Shown: positions 12,308 through 12,834 of the stretch, in pieces
How positions within the stretch are numbered: position 1 is the stretch's first letter
Layout: every line of letters begins with the position of its first letter
Assembly (NCBI GenBank): GCA_900772695.1
Contig: CAAGRO010000397.1
Coordinates: 1-12,834, forward strand
Reading direction: 5' to 3'
DNA length: 12,834 bases
From: an uncultured Oribacterium sp.
Lineage (GTDB): Bacteria > Bacillota > Clostridia > Lachnospirales > Lachnospiraceae
Notes under the pieces: generated by a model
Told to the model about the DNA's origin: nothing
The model's database searches: none
The model's input: the letters and a program-made list of their open reading frames with translations, nothing else
Translations under genes and position numbers: made by a program

Positions 12308-12834
12308 ATGAGAAATAAAAAAGGATTCACACTCGCAGAGCTCATGGTCGTCGTCGCGATCATCGGTGTACTCGTCGCGGTTTCCGTCCCGATCTTTAAC
12401 TCCCAGCTCGAAAAAAGCAGAGAAGCCACCGACCTCGCAAATGTCCGCTCAGCATACGCTCAGGTGATGACGTAAGCGATAAGTAAAGATGGCATACCAG
12501 AATCAGTGGCGGTTTTCTTGAAGCAGACGCAGAACGGATGGCAGACGAAGCTGCCGATCACTATCGGCGGCGTCACCTTCGATGGAACTAATTTTTCGGA
12601 TAACTGGAAAGGCACGCCGAAGGACAAAGGAATGTGCAGAGTCTCCTATGAAAAAGATCGAGGGATTATCTTTAACTGGGAAGGCGGATATGCAGGAGAT
12701 GCAAGAGCATCAGTCAACGATTATCTAAAAGACATAGGAACAGCGGGGAATAAAAATTCAAACGCAGCATATTACTCTAGCCGGCCTTTAAGAATCGGGA
12801 CTAAAACAGTCAGTGTACGGATTTATTATGCCGA
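12308..12834 (+). pseudogene. Type IV pilin-like (prepilin) gene with in-frame stop, runs off the window
   Basis: The ATG at 12308, with a strong AGGAGG, opens MRNKKGFTLAELMVVVAIIG, a classic class-III prepilin signal. Prepilin peptidase would cut after G6, leaving Phe1 with Glu at mature position 5, then a long hydrophobic helix. The frame hits TAA at 12473-12475 after 55 codons (SAYAQVMT then stop), but immediately resumes protein-like sequence in the same frame (AISKDGIPES, TIGGVTFDGTNFSDNWKG) for 119 codons to the window edge. One base change from GAA, CAA or AAA explains it. Pilins of Firmicutes act in adhesion, twitching or secretion-like systems; the other pilus genes are not in view. 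As written only a 55-residue product would be made, so I call it a broken or recoded gene; a sequencing error is possible. Confidence 0.75.

Noticed and set aside
1..12834. CRISPR array, tRNA or rRNA genes
   Set aside because: No regularly spaced repeats and no cloverleaf or rRNA landmarks were seen.

Overview
The window looks like chromosomal DNA from a Clostridia-type Firmicute, most likely Lachnospiraceae-like. The basis is strong AGGAGG-type ribosome binding sites, GTG and TTG starts, short AT-rich intergenic regions with compact hairpin terminators, a Firmicute-style lipoprotein signal, and the types of VWA, TraX-like and pilin-like genes present. This is an inference from style; there is no rRNA or marker gene in view.

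Layout. Positions 1-1630 hold a rearranged region. The first ~35 codons of a glyoxalase/VOC gene run abruptly into a Sel1-repeat gene whose C-terminus resembles DUF2314-type domains, followed by a 51-codon ORF resembling an antitoxin tail. After a hairpin terminator comes an acidic lipoprotein (1791-2306). A 162-bp MITE with perfect 18-bp terminal inverted repeats and an 8-bp target duplication lies at 2357-2518. Next is a VWA protein (2696-3355) followed by a macro-domain ADP-ribose hydrolase (3406-3945), probably one transcription unit.

The middle is a signalling pair. A cytosolic hybrid histidine kinase (GAF, PAS-like, HisKA, HATPase, REC; 4087-6270) converges on a diguanylate cyclase (PAS, GAF, GGDEL; 6443-7807, minus strand). 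Their GAF domains are clear relatives, so the two probably sense related inputs, one feeding phosphorelay and the other cyclic-di-GMP. A 36-bp imperfect direct repeat brackets the kinase gene.

From 7808 to 8556 there is no large gene. The stretch holds an excellent promoter, a probable ~207-nt terminated small transcript with a nine-codon ORF, a GGGGTCTGACCCC palindrome, an 11-bp tandem repeat, and a second promoter with a structured leader. That leader precedes a GC-rich cytosolic transglutaminase-like protein (8557-10143) with an odd Cys/Gly-rich internal linker. A second palindromic element of about 158 bp and a terminator separate it from a three-TM protein with a Ser/Tyr-rich tail (10457-11299). 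Then follow overlapping inverted repeats, a TraX-family membrane protein (11428-12177, TTG start), and a type IV pilin-like gene with an in-frame TAA at codon 56 that runs off the window.

The most interesting items are the MITE, the pilin with an internal stop, the VOC/Sel1 junction, the unassigned small transcript, the VWA-macro pair, and the kinase/cyclase pair sharing a GAF family. I did not find a clearly new multi-gene defence or biosynthetic system.
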